31,827 nucleotides of DNA. It comes from Penium margaritaceum (lineage: Eukaryota; Streptophyta; Zygnematophyceae; Desmidiales; Peniaceae). The notes beneath the pieces were generated by a model, which searched no databases, was not told where the DNA came from, and saw only the letters and a program-made list of their open reading frames with translations. The DNA is taken from the NCBI GenBank assembly GCA_023375785.1, contig SZWC01016327.1:1-31827 (forward strand). Reading direction: 5' to 3'. This document shows positions 21,381-31,192 of the stretch, one piece after another. Numbering within the stretch: the first letter of the stretch is position 1; each line of letters starts with the position of its first letter. The translations under genes were made by a program, and so were the position numbers.

Positions 21381-22079
21381 GTTGTGCCAGAGTTGTGCCA
21401 GAGTTGTGCCATAGTTGTGCCTGAGATGTGCCAGCGTTGTGCCAGAGTTGTCAGAGAGTTGTGCCAGAGTCCTGCCAGTGTTGTGTCCGAGGTGTGCCAG
21501 AGTTGGACCAGAGTTCTGCCAGTGTTGTGCCACAGTTGTTTCAGATTTGTGTCAGAGTTGTGCCAGAGCTGTGCCAGATTTGTGTCAGAGTTGTGCCAGA
21601 GTGGTGCCAGAGTTGTACCAGGGTTTGGCCAGAGTTGTGCAAGAGTTGTGCCTGAGTTGTGCCAGAGTTGATCCATGGTTGTGCCAGCGTTGTGCCAGAG
21701 TTGTGCAGGAGTTGTGCCCCAGTTGTGCCGGAGTTGTGCCACAGTTTTGCCACAGTTGTGCCAGAGTTGCGCCAGAGTTGTGCCACAGTTGTTCCAGAGT
21801 TGTGCCACAATTGTTCCAGAGTTGTACCAGAGTTGTGCCATGGTTGTGACAAAGCTGTGCCATTGTTTTGCCTGAGATGTGCCAGCATTGTGCCAGAGTT
21901 GTCCGAGAGTTGTGCCAATGTCGTGCCAGTGTTGTGACGGAGGTGTGCTTGAGTTGTGCCGGAGTTGTCCCAGTGTTGTGCCATAGTTGTGTCAGATTTC
22001 TGCGAGAGTTGTGCCAACGGTGTGCCAGATTTGTGCCAGAGTTGTGCCAGCTTTGTTCAGGAGTTGTGCCAGAGTGGTG
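21381..22079 (+). repeat. diverged monomers, 451-family module locus 4
   Basis: About 63 variant units that closely follow the order in 12440-13060 and 16090-16700. Markers start at 21425 and 21876, 451 bp apart; CATGG is at 21674; the C-C-C-C and C-C-G-G unit pair is near 21715. The right end runs into the 220-bp array. No gene is visible. Confidence 0.87.
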
Positions 22080-23302
22080 CCAGAGTTGTGCCAGAGTTGT
22101 GCCACAGTTATGCCAGAGTTGTGCTTGAGTTCTTCTAGGGTTGTGCAATAGATGTGCCAGAGTTGTGCCAGGGTTGTGCCAGAGTTGTGCCAGAGTTGTG
22201 CCGGAGTTGTGCCACAGTTGTGCCACACTTGTGCCAGAGTTGCGCCAGAGTTGTGCCAGAGTTGTTCCAGAATTGTGCCAGAGTTGTGCCAGAGTTGTAC
22301 CAGAGTTGTGCCAGAGTTGTGCCACAGTTATGCCAGAGTTGTGCTTGAGTTCTTCTAGGGTTGTGCAATAGATGTGCCAGAGTTGTGCCAGGGTTGTGCC
22401 AGAGTTGTGCCAGAGTTGTGCCGGAGTTGTGCCACAGTTGTGCCACACTTGTGCCAGAGTTGCGCCAGAGTTGTGCCAGAGTTGTTCCAGAATTGTGCCA
22501 GAGTTGTGCCAGAGTTGTACCAGAGTTGTGCCAGAGTTGTGCCACAGTTATGCCAGAGTTGTGCTTGAGTTCTTCTAGGGTTGTGCAATAGATGTGCCAG
22601 AGTTGTGCCAGGGTTGTGCCAGAGTTGTGCCAGAGTTGTGCCGGAGTTGTGCCACAGTTGTGCCACACTTGTGCCAGAGTTGCGCCAGAGTTGTGCCAGA
22701 GTTGTTCCAGAATTGTGCCAGAGTTGTGCCAGAGTTGTACCAGAGTTGTGCCAGAGTTGTGCCACAGTTATGCCAGAGTTGTGCTTGAGTTCTTCTAGGG
22801 TTGTGCAATAGATGTGCCAGAGTTGTGCCAGGGTTGTGCCAGAGTTGTGCCAGAGTTGTGCCGGAGTTGTGCCACAGTTGTGCCACACTTGTGCCAGAGT
22901 TGCGCCAGAGTTGTGCCAGAGTTGTTCCAGAATTGTGCCAGAGTTGTGCCAGAGTTGTACCAGAGTTGTGCCAGAGTTGTGCCACAGTTATGCCAGAGTT
23001 GTGCTTGAGTTCTTCTAGGGTTGTGCAATAGATGTGCCAGAGTTGTGCCAGGGTTGTGCCAGAGTTGTGCCAGAGTTGTGCCGGAGTTGTGCCACAGTTG
23101 TGCCACACTTGTGCCAGAGTTGCGCCAGAGTTGTGCCAGAGTTGTTCCAGAATTGTGCCAGAGTTGTGCCAGAGTTGTACCAGAGTTGTGCCAGAGTTGT
23201 GCCACAGTTATGCCAGAGTTGTGCTTGAGTTCTTCTAGGGTTGTGCAATAGATGTGCCAGAGTTGTGCCAGGGTTGTGCCAGAGTTGTGCCAGAGTTGTG
23301 CC
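22080..23302 (+). repeat. higher-order array: 220-bp period, about 5.6 copies
   Basis: Twenty-unit repeat. The unit pair GTTGTGCTTGA and GTTCTTCTAGG, followed by GTTGTGCAATA and GATGTGCCAGA, recurs every 220 bp; the GATG unit starts at 22151, 22371, 22591, 22811, 23031 and 23251. The second half of each copy (A9G, G10C, G10C, G1C, T5C, G6T, ATTG and GTACC units) resembles the end of the module at 7960-8070. The last copy stops matching at 23303, where CCTGA replaces CCGGA. No mismatch was seen inside. Confidence 0.95.
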
Positions 23303-25603
23303 TGAGTTGTGCCAGAGCTGGGGGAGAATGTGCCAGAGTTGTGCCAGAGGTTTGCAAGAGTTGTGCCAATGTTGTGCCAGAGTTGTGCCAGAGTTGTGCC
23401 ATTGTTGTGCCAAAGTCGAGCCAAAGCTGTGCCATAATTGTGCCAGAGTTGCGCCAGATTTGTGCCATAGTTGTGCCATTGTTGTTTCAGAGGTGTGCCA
23501 GATTTGTGCCAGATATGTACCAGAGTTCAGCAAGCGTTGTGCCAAAGATGTGCCATAGCTGTGCCAGAATTGTTCCAGAATTGTGCCAGAGTAGTGCCAG
23601 AATTTTGCCAGACTTGTGCCAGAGTTGTGCACGAGTTGTGCCAGAGTTCTGCCAGAGTTGTGCCAGACTTGTACGAGAGTTATTCCAGAGTTGTGCCAGA
23701 GTTGTGCCAGAGTTGTGCCAGAGTTGGACCATAGTTGTTCCAGAGTTGTGCCAGAGTTGTGCCAGACTTGTTCCACAGTTGTGTCACAGTTGTGCCAGAG
23801 TTGTGTGATAGTTGTGCCAGAGTTGTGTCAGAGTTGTTCTAGAGTTGTGCCAGAGTTGTGCCAGAGTTGTGCCAGAGTTGTGCCAGAGTTGTGCCTGAAT
23901 TGTGCCAGAGTTGAGCCAGAGTTGAGGCAGAGTTGTGCCAGAGTTGTGCTAGAGTTGTGCCAGAGTTTAGCCGGAGTTGTGCCGGAGTTTTGCCAGAGTT
24001 GTTCCGGAGTTGTGCCAGAGTTTTGCCACAGTTGTACCAGAGATGTGCCAGTGTTGTGCCTGAGTTGTGCCAGTGTTGTGCCTGAGTTCTGTCAGAGTTT
24101 TGCCTGAGTTGTGCCAAAGTAGTGCCACAGTTGTGCCAGAGTTGTGCCAAAGCTGTGCCTCAGTTGTGCCAGAATTCTGCCAGAGTTGTGCCAGAGTTTA
24201 CTTAGAGTTGTGCCAGAGTTATGCCAGTATTGTACCAGAGTTGTGCTCTAGTTGTTCCATAGCTCTGTCATAGTTGTGCCAGAGCTGTGCTAGAGTTGTT
24301 CGAGAGTTGTGCGAGACTTCTACCAAAATTGTCCCAGAGTTGTGCCAGAGTTGTACCAGAGTTGTGCCATAGTTGTGCCAAAGTGGTGCCAGAGTTGTGC
24401 TAGAGCTGTGCCAGAGTTGTGTCGGAGTTGTGCTAGAGTTGTGCCAGAGTTGTGCCAGAGTTGTGCCATAGTTGAGCCAGGGTTTTGCGAGATTTGAGCC
24501 AGAGTTGTGCCAGAGTTGTGCCATAGTTGTGCCATAGTTGTGCCACAGTTTTGCCACAGTTGTACCAGAGTTGTGCCAGAGTTGAGCCAGGGTTGTGCCA
24601 GAGTTGTGCCAGAGTTGTTCCAGGGTTGTGCCAGAGTTGTGCCAGAGTTGTGCCAGATTCGTGGCAGAGTTATGCCAGAGTTGTGCCAGAGTTGTGCCAT
24701 AGTTGTGCCTGAAATGTGCCAGCGTTGTGCCAGAGTTATCCGAGAGTTGTGCCAGAGTCGTGCCAGTGTTGTGCGCGAGGTGTGCCAGAGTTGTGCCTGA
24801 AATGTGCCAGCGTTGTGCCAGAGTTATCCGAGAGTTGTGCCAGAGTCGTGCCAGTGTTGTGCGCGAGGTGTGCCAGAGTCGTGCCAGATTTGTGCCAGTG
24901 TTGTGCCATAGTTGTGTCAGATTTGTGTCAGAGTTGTGCCAGAGTTGTGCCAGATTTGTGCCAGAGTTGTGCCAGAGTGGTGCCAGAGTTGTGCCAGAGT
25001 TTGGCCAGAGTTGTGCCAGAGTTGTGCCAGAGTTGTGCCAGAGTTGAGCCATGGTTGTGCCAGCGTTGTGCCAGAGTTGTGCTGGAGTTGTGCCACAGTT
25101 GTGCCGGATTTCTGCCACAGTTTTGCTACAGTTGTGCCAGAGTTGCGGCAGAGTTGTGCCAGAGTTGTTCCAGAGTTGTGCCACAGTTGTGCCAGAGTTG
25201 CACCAGAGTTGTGCCAGAGTTGTGCCAAAGTTGTGCCATAGTTGTGCCTCAGATATGCCGGCGTTGTGCCAGAGTTGTCCGAGAGTTGTGCCAGAATCGT
25301 GCCAGTGTTGTGACGGAGCTTTGCTTGAGTTGTGCCAGAGTTGTGCCAGTGTTGTGCCATAGTTGTGTCAGATTTGTGCCAGAGTTGTGCCAGGGTTGTG
25401 CCAGATTTGTGTCAGAGTTGTGCCAGATTTGTGCCAGAGTTGTGCCAGGGTTGTGCCAGAGTTGTGCCAGGGTTGTGCCAAAATTGTGCAAGAGTTGTGC
25501 CAGAGTTGTTCCAGAGTTGTGCCACAGTTGTGCCAGAGTTGCACCAGAGTTGTGCCAGAGTTGTGCCAAAGTTGTGCCAGAGTTGTGCCTCAGATGTGCC
25601 AGC
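23303..25603 (+). repeat. diverged monomers, collinear with 14.8-16.4 kb
   Basis: About 209 variant units. The order of landmarks repeats that of the earlier region: GGCAGA-like 10-bp unit (23328-23337 against 14858), GATATG (23512 against 15043), TTCGAG module (about 24299 against 15720), GATG marker (24713 and 24801 against 16112) and CATGG (25050 against 16361). Further markers are at 25252 and 25593. The 10-bp unit at 23328-23337 shifts the register and here is not followed by a compensating 12-bp unit. No gene is visible. Confidence 0.85.
24713..24888 (+). repeat. 88-bp tandem duplication (8 units, 2 copies)
   Basis: The block starting AATGTGCCAGC, with a TATCCGAGAG segment, a GTCGTGCC unit and a GCGCGAGG junction, begins at 24713 and again at 24801. 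The copies look identical over about 80 bases. The second copy, not the first, keeps the 451-bp distance to the next marker at 25252. Confidence 0.85.
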
Positions 25604-26216
25604 GTTGTGCCAGAGTTGTGCCAGAGTTGTACCGGAGTTGTGCCAGAGCTGTGCCAAACTTGTGGCAGAGTTGTGCAATACTTGTGCCAGAGTTGTGCCA
25701 GCGTTGTGCCAGAGTTATTCCAGAGTTGTACCAGAGTTGCGCCAGAGTTGTGCCAGAGTTGTGCCAGAGTTGTACCGGTGTTGTGCCAGAGCTGTGCCAA
25801 ACTTGTGGCAGAGTTGTGCAATACTTGTGCCAGAGTTGTGCCAGCGTTGTGCCAGAGTTATTCCAGAGTTGTACCAGAGTTGCGCCAGAGTTGTGCCAGA
25901 GTTGTGCCAGAGTTGTACCGGTGTTGTGCCAGAGCTGTGCCAAACTTGTGGCAGAGTTGTGCAATACTTGTGCCAGAGTTGTGCCAGCGTTGTGCCAGAG
26001 TTATTCCAGAGTTGTACCAGAGTTGCGCCAGAGTTGTGCCAGAGTTGTGCCAGAGTTGTACCGGTGTTGTGCCAGAGCTGTGCCAAACTTGTGGCAGAGT
26101 TGTGCAATACTTGTGCCAGAGTTGTGCCAGCGTTGTGCCAGAGTTATTCCAGAGTTGTACCAGAGTTGCGCCAGAGTTGTGCCAGAGTTGTGCCAGAGTT
26201 GTACCGGAGTTGTGCG
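25604..26216 (+). repeat. higher-order array: 143-bp period, about 4.3 copies
   Basis: Thirteen-unit repeat. From 25648 the changes are: T2C+G10A; G1C+C7G; C8A+G10T; G1C; A11C; none; G4A+G6T; G6A; T5C; none; none; G6A+A9G+A11T; none. The first of these unit types starts at 25648, 25791, 25934 and 26077. The outermost copies have A where the inner copies have T at position 11 of the GTACCGG unit (near 25636 and 26208), a difference at the array's edges only. No other mismatch was seen. Confidence 0.94.
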
Positions 26217-27606
26217 AGAGTTGGGCCAGAGTTCTGCAATAGTTGTGCCAGAGTTGTGCTACAGTTGTGCTAGAGTTGTGCCAGAGTTGTGTTAGAGTTC
26301 TGCCAATGTTGTGCCAGAGTTTCGCCAGAGTTTTACCAGAGTTGTGCCAGAGTTGTGCCAGAGAAGGTGCCCGAGTTGTGCCATAGTTGTGCCAGAGTTG
26401 AGCTGGGGTTGTACCAGAGTTGTGCCAGAGTTTTGCAAGATTTATGCCATTGTTGTGACAGAGTTGTGCAAGAGTTGTGTCATAGTTGTGCCACAGTTGT
26501 GCCAGAGTTGAGCTGGGGTTGTACCAGAGTTGTGCCAGAGTTTTGCAAGATTTATGCCATTGTTGTGACAGAGTTGTGCAAGAGTTGTGTCATAGTTGTG
26601 CCACAGTTGTGTCAGAGTTGTGCCATAGTTGTCCCAGAGTTGTGCCATAGTCGTGCCAGAGTTGTGCCAGAGTTGTGCCAGAGTTGTTCCACAGTTGTGC
26701 CATAGTTGTTTCAAAGTTGTGCCCGAATTGTGCAAGAGTTGTGCCAAAGTTGTGCCAGAGTTGTGCCACATTTGTGCCAGAGTTGTGTCAGAGTTGTTGT
26801 AGAGTTATGCCAGAGTTGTGCCAGATTTGTGTCGGATTTGTACCAAGGTTTTGCAATAGTTGAGCCAGAGTTGTGCCATATTTGTGCCAGAGTTTTGCCA
26901 AAGTTGTGCCAGAGTTGTGCGAGAGTGATGCTAGAGGTGTGCCACAGTTGTGTGAGAGTTGTAATAGTGTTCTGTCACAATTCAGCCAGAGTTGTGCCAG
27001 AGTTGTGCCAGAGTTGTGCCAGAGTTGTTCCAAAGTTGTTCCGAAGTTGTGCCATAGTTCTGCCAGAGTTGTGCCAGAGTTGCGCGAGAATTGTGCCTGA
27101 GTTGTGCCAGAGTTTAGCTAGAGTTGTGCCAGAGTTATGGCAGAGTTGTGCTAGAGTTGTGCCATAGCTGTGCCAGAGTTGTGCCAGAGCTATGCCAGAG
27201 TTCTTCCAGAGTTGTGCCAGACTTCTGCCAAAGTAGTGCCAGAGTTGTGCCAGAGTTGTGCCAGAGTTGTGCCATAGTTGTGCCAGAGTGGTGCCAGAGT
27301 TCTGCCAGGGTTTTGCTAGAGTTGTGCCATAGTTTTGCCAGAGATGTGCCAAAATTGTCCCGGTGTTGTGCCACAGTTTTGCCACACTTCGGGCCAAATT
27401 GTGCCAGAGTTGTGCTGGAGATGTGCCAGGGTTGTGCCAGAGTTGTACCAGAGTTGTGCTAGAGTTGTGCAAGAGTTGTGTAAGAGTTGTGCCATAGTTG
27501 TGCCAGAGTTGTGCCAGAGTTGTGCCAGAGTTGTGCCAAAGCTGTGCAAGAGTTGTGCCAGCATTGTTCCAGAGTTGTGCCAGAGTTGTGCCAGGGTTGT
27601 GCGAGA
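26217..27606 (+). repeat. diverged monomers with a 110-bp duplication
   Basis: About 126 variant units. A 12-bp unit at 26363-26374 (GAAGGTGCCCGA) adds one base to the register. A 110-bp block with GAGCTGGGGTT, a GTACC unit, TTTATGCC and GTGACAG units occurs at 26385 and again at 26495, identical to about 26611. Around 27170-27300 the TTCTTCC and CAGACTTCTGCC units recall the module at 12206 and 24299. No gene is visible. Confidence 0.85.
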
Positions 27607-28683
27607 GTTGTGCCAGAGTTGTGCCAGAGATGTGCCAGGGGTGTGCCAGAGTTGTACTAGAGTTGTGCCAGAGTTGTGCCAGAGATGTGCCAGGGGTGTG
27701 CCAGAGTTGTACTAGAGTTGTGCCAGAGTTGTGCCAGAGATGTGCCAGGGGTGTGCCAGAGTTGTACTAGAGTTGTGCCAGAGTTGTGCCAGAGATGTGC
27801 CAGGGGTGTGCCAGAGTTGTACTAGAGTTGTGCCAGAGTTGTGCCAGAGATGTGCCAGGGGTGTGCCAGAGTTGTACTAGAGTTGTGCCAGAGTTGTGCC
27901 AGAGATGTGCCAGGGGTGTGCCAGAGTTGTACTAGAGTTGTGCCAGAGTTGTGCCAGAGATGTGCCAGGGGTGTGCCAGAGTTGTACTAGAGTTGTGCCA
28001 GAGTTGTGCCAGAGATGTGCCAGGGGTGTGCCAGAGTTGTACTAGAGTTGTGCCAGAGTTGTGCCAGAGATGTGCCAGGGGTGTGCCAGAGTTGTACTAG
28101 AGTTGTGCCAGAGTTGTGCCAGAGATGTGCCAGGGGTGTGCCAGAGTTGTACTAGAGTTGTGCCAGAGTTGTGCCAGAGATGTGCCAGGGGTGTGCCAGA
28201 GTTGTACTAGAGTTGTGCCAGAGTTGTGCCAGAGATGTGCCAGGGGTGTGCCAGAGTTGTACTAGAGTTGTGCCAGAGTTGTGCCAGAGATGTGCCAGGG
28301 GTGTGCCAGAGTTGTACTAGAGTTGTGCCAGAGTTGTGCCAGAGATGTGCCAGGGGTGTGCCAGAGTTGTACTAGAGTTGTGCCAGAGTTGTGCCAGAGA
28401 TGTGCCAGGGGTGTGCCAGAGTTGTACTAGAGTTGTGCCAGAGTTGTGCCAGAGATGTGCCAGGGGTGTGCCAGAGTTGTACTAGAGTTGTGCCAGAGTT
28501 GTGCCAGAGATGTGCCAGGGGTGTGCCAGAGTTGTACTAGAGTTGTGCCAGAGTTGTGCCAGAGATGTGCCAGGGGTGTGCCAGAGTTGTACTAGAGTTG
28601 TGCCAGAGTTGTGCCAGAGATGTGCCAGGGGTGTGCCAGAGTTGTACTAGAGTTGTGCCAGAGTTGTGCCAGAGATGTGCCAG
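27607..28683 (+). repeat. higher-order array: 55-bp period, about 19.6 copies
   Basis: Five-unit repeat: none, none, T2A+A11G, T2G, G6A+C8T. The T2A+A11G unit (GATGTGCCAGG) starts at 27629 and then every 55 bp to 28619; at 28674 the expected unit lacks the final G, which ends the array. No mismatch was seen inside. The junction of the third and fourth units makes a run of four G in each copy, and the G6A+C8T unit makes TAG in each copy. This array shares its 55-bp period with 8039-9270 but not its unit types, so the two arose separately. Confidence 0.97.
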
Positions 28684-29388
28684 AGTTGTGCCAGAGTTGT
28701 GCCAGAGGTGTGCCAGAGCTGTTCCTTTGTTGTGGCAGAATTGTGCCAGAGTTGTGCAAGAGTTCTGCCAGAGTTGTGCCATAGTTGTCCCAGAATTGTG
28801 CCATAGTTGTGCCATAGTTGTCCCAATGTTGTGCCAGAGTTGTGCCAGAGTCGTGCCACAGTTGTGCCACAGTTGTGCCAGGGTTGTGCCAGAGTTGTGC
28901 CAGGGTTGTGCGAGTGTTTTGCCAGAGTTGGGCCAGAGTTGTGCCGAAGTTGTGCCACAGTTGAGCCATAGTTGTTCCAAAACTGTGCCAGAGTTGTGCC
29001 AGAGTTGTGTCAGATTTGTGCCAGGGTTGTGCAATAGCTCTGCCAGATTTGTGCCAGAGTTGTGCTAGAGTTGTGCCAGAGTTGTGCCAGAGTTGTGCCA
29101 GAGTTGTGCCAATGTTGTGCCAGACTTATGCCAGAGGTGGGCACGAGTTGTTCCAGAGTTGTGTGAGAGGTGTGCCAGAGTTGTGCCAGAGTTGGGCCAG
29201 AGTTGTGCCGGAGTTGTCCCAGAGTTGTGCCACAGTTGTGCCAGAGTTGTTCCAGATTTGTGCCAGAGGTGTGCCAGAGGTGTTCCATAGTTGTGCCTGA
29301 GTTGTGCCAGAGATTAGCTAGAGTTGTGCCAGAGTTATGCCAGAGTTGTGCTAGAGTTGTACCATAGCTGTGTCAGAGTTCTGCCAGA
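28684..29388 (+). repeat. diverged monomers
   Basis: About 64 variant units with no repeated block longer than a few units that I could see. It includes a CCTTTGTTG unit near 28726, several G6C units (TGTCCC) and GAGATTAGCTAGAG near 29310. No gene is visible. Confidence 0.85.
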
Positions 29389-31192
29389 GCTGTGCCAGAG
29401 TTGTGCCAGAGCTGTGCCAGAGTTGTGCCAGAGCTGTGCCAGAGTTGTGCCAGAGCTGTGCCAGAGTTGTGCCAGAGCTGTGCCAGAGTTGTGCCAGAGC
29501 TGTGCCAGAGTTGTGCCAGAGCTGTGCCAGAGTTGTGCCAGAGCTGTGCCAGAGTTGTGCCAGAGCTGTGCCAGAGTTGTGCCAGAGCTGTGCCAGAGTT
29601 GTGCCAGAGCTGTGCCAGAGTTGTGCCAGAGCTGTGCCAGAGTTGTGCCAGAGCTGTGCCAGAGTTGTGCCAGAGCTGTGCCAGAGTTGTGCCAGAGCTG
29701 TGCCAGAGTTGTGCCAGAGCTGTGCCAGAGTTGTGCCAGAGCTGTGCCAGAGTTGTGCCAGAGCTGTGCCAGAGTTGTGCCAGAGCTGTGCCAGAGTTGT
29801 GCCAGAGCTGTGCCAGAGTTGTGCCAGAGCTGTGCCAGAGTTGTGCCAGAGCTGTGCCAGAGTTGTGCCAGAGCTGTGCCAGAGTTGTGCCAGAGCTGTG
29901 CCAGAGTTGTGCCAGAGCTGTGCCAGAGTTGTGCCAGAGCTGTGCCAGAGTTGTGCCAGAGCTGTGCCAGAGTTGTGCCAGAGCTGTGCCAGAGTTGTGC
30001 CAGAGCTGTGCCAGAGTTGTGCCAGAGCTGTGCCAGAGTTGTGCCAGAGCTGTGCCAGAGTTGTGCCAGAGCTGTGCCAGAGTTGTGCCAGAGCTGTGCC
30101 AGAGTTGTGCCAGAGCTGTGCCAGAGTTGTGCCAGAGCTGTGCCAGAGTTGTGCCAGAGCTGTGCCAGAGTTGTGCCAGAGCTGTGCCAGAGTTGTGCCA
30201 GAGCTGTGCCAGAGTTGTGCCAGAGCTGTGCCAGAGTTGTGCCAGAGCTGTGCCAGAGTTGTGCCAGAGCTGTGCCAGAGTTGTGCCAGAGCTGTGCCAG
30301 AGTTGTGCCAGAGCTGTGCCAGAGTTGTGCCAGAGCTGTGCCAGAGTTGTGCCAGAGCTGTGCCAGAGTTGTGCCAGAGCTGTGCCAGAGTTGTGCCAGA
30401 GCTGTGCCAGAGTTGTGCCAGAGCTGTGCCAGAGTTGTGCCAGAGCTGTGCCAGAGTTGTGCCAGAGCTGTGCCAGAGTTGTGCCAGAGCTGTGCCAGAG
30501 TTGTGCCAGAGCTGTGCCAGAGTTGTGCCAGAGCTGTGCCAGAGTTGTGCCAGAGCTGTGCCAGAGTTGTGCCAGAGCTGTGCCAGAGTTGTGCCAGAGC
30601 TGTGCCAGAGTTGTGCCAGAGCTGTGCCAGAGTTGTGCCAGAGCTGTGCCAGAGTTGTGCCAGAGCTGTGCCAGAGTTGTGCCAGAGCTGTGCCAGAGTT
30701 GTGCCAGAGCTGTGCCAGAGTTGTGCCAGAGCTGTGCCAGAGTTGTGCCAGAGCTGTGCCAGAGTTGTGCCAGAGCTGTGCCAGAGTTGTGCCAGAGCTG
30801 TGCCAGAGTTGTGCCAGAGCTGTGCCAGAGTTGTGCCAGAGCTGTGCCAGAGTTGTGCCAGAGCTGTGCCAGAGTTGTGCCAGAGCTGTGCCAGAGTTGT
30901 GCCAGAGCTGTGCCAGAGTTGTGCCAGAGCTGTGCCAGAGTTGTGCCAGAGCTGTGCCAGAGTTGTGCCAGAGCTGTGCCAGAGTTGTGCCAGAGCTGTG
31001 CCAGAGTTGTGCCAGAGCTGTGCCAGAGTTGTGCCAGAGCTGTGCCAGAGTTGTGCCAGAGCTGTGCCAGAGTTGTGCCAGAGCTGTGCCAGAGTTGTGC
31101 CAGAGCTGTGCCAGAGTTGTGCCAGAGCTGTGCCAGAGTTGTGCCAGAGCTGTGCCAGAGTTGTGCCAGAGCTGTGCCAGAGTTGTGCCAGA
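29389..31192 (+). repeat. higher-order array: 22-bp period, 82 copies
   Basis: Dimer of GCTGTGCCAGA (T2C) and the consensus unit. The T2C unit starts at 29389 and every 22 bp to 31171, which gives exactly 82 copies and no mismatch that I saw. Neither unit makes a stop on either strand, so frames of 620 to 730 codons are open on both strands at once. The dimer itself occurs singly in several diverged segments (for example near 5020 and 5174). Confidence 0.97.
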
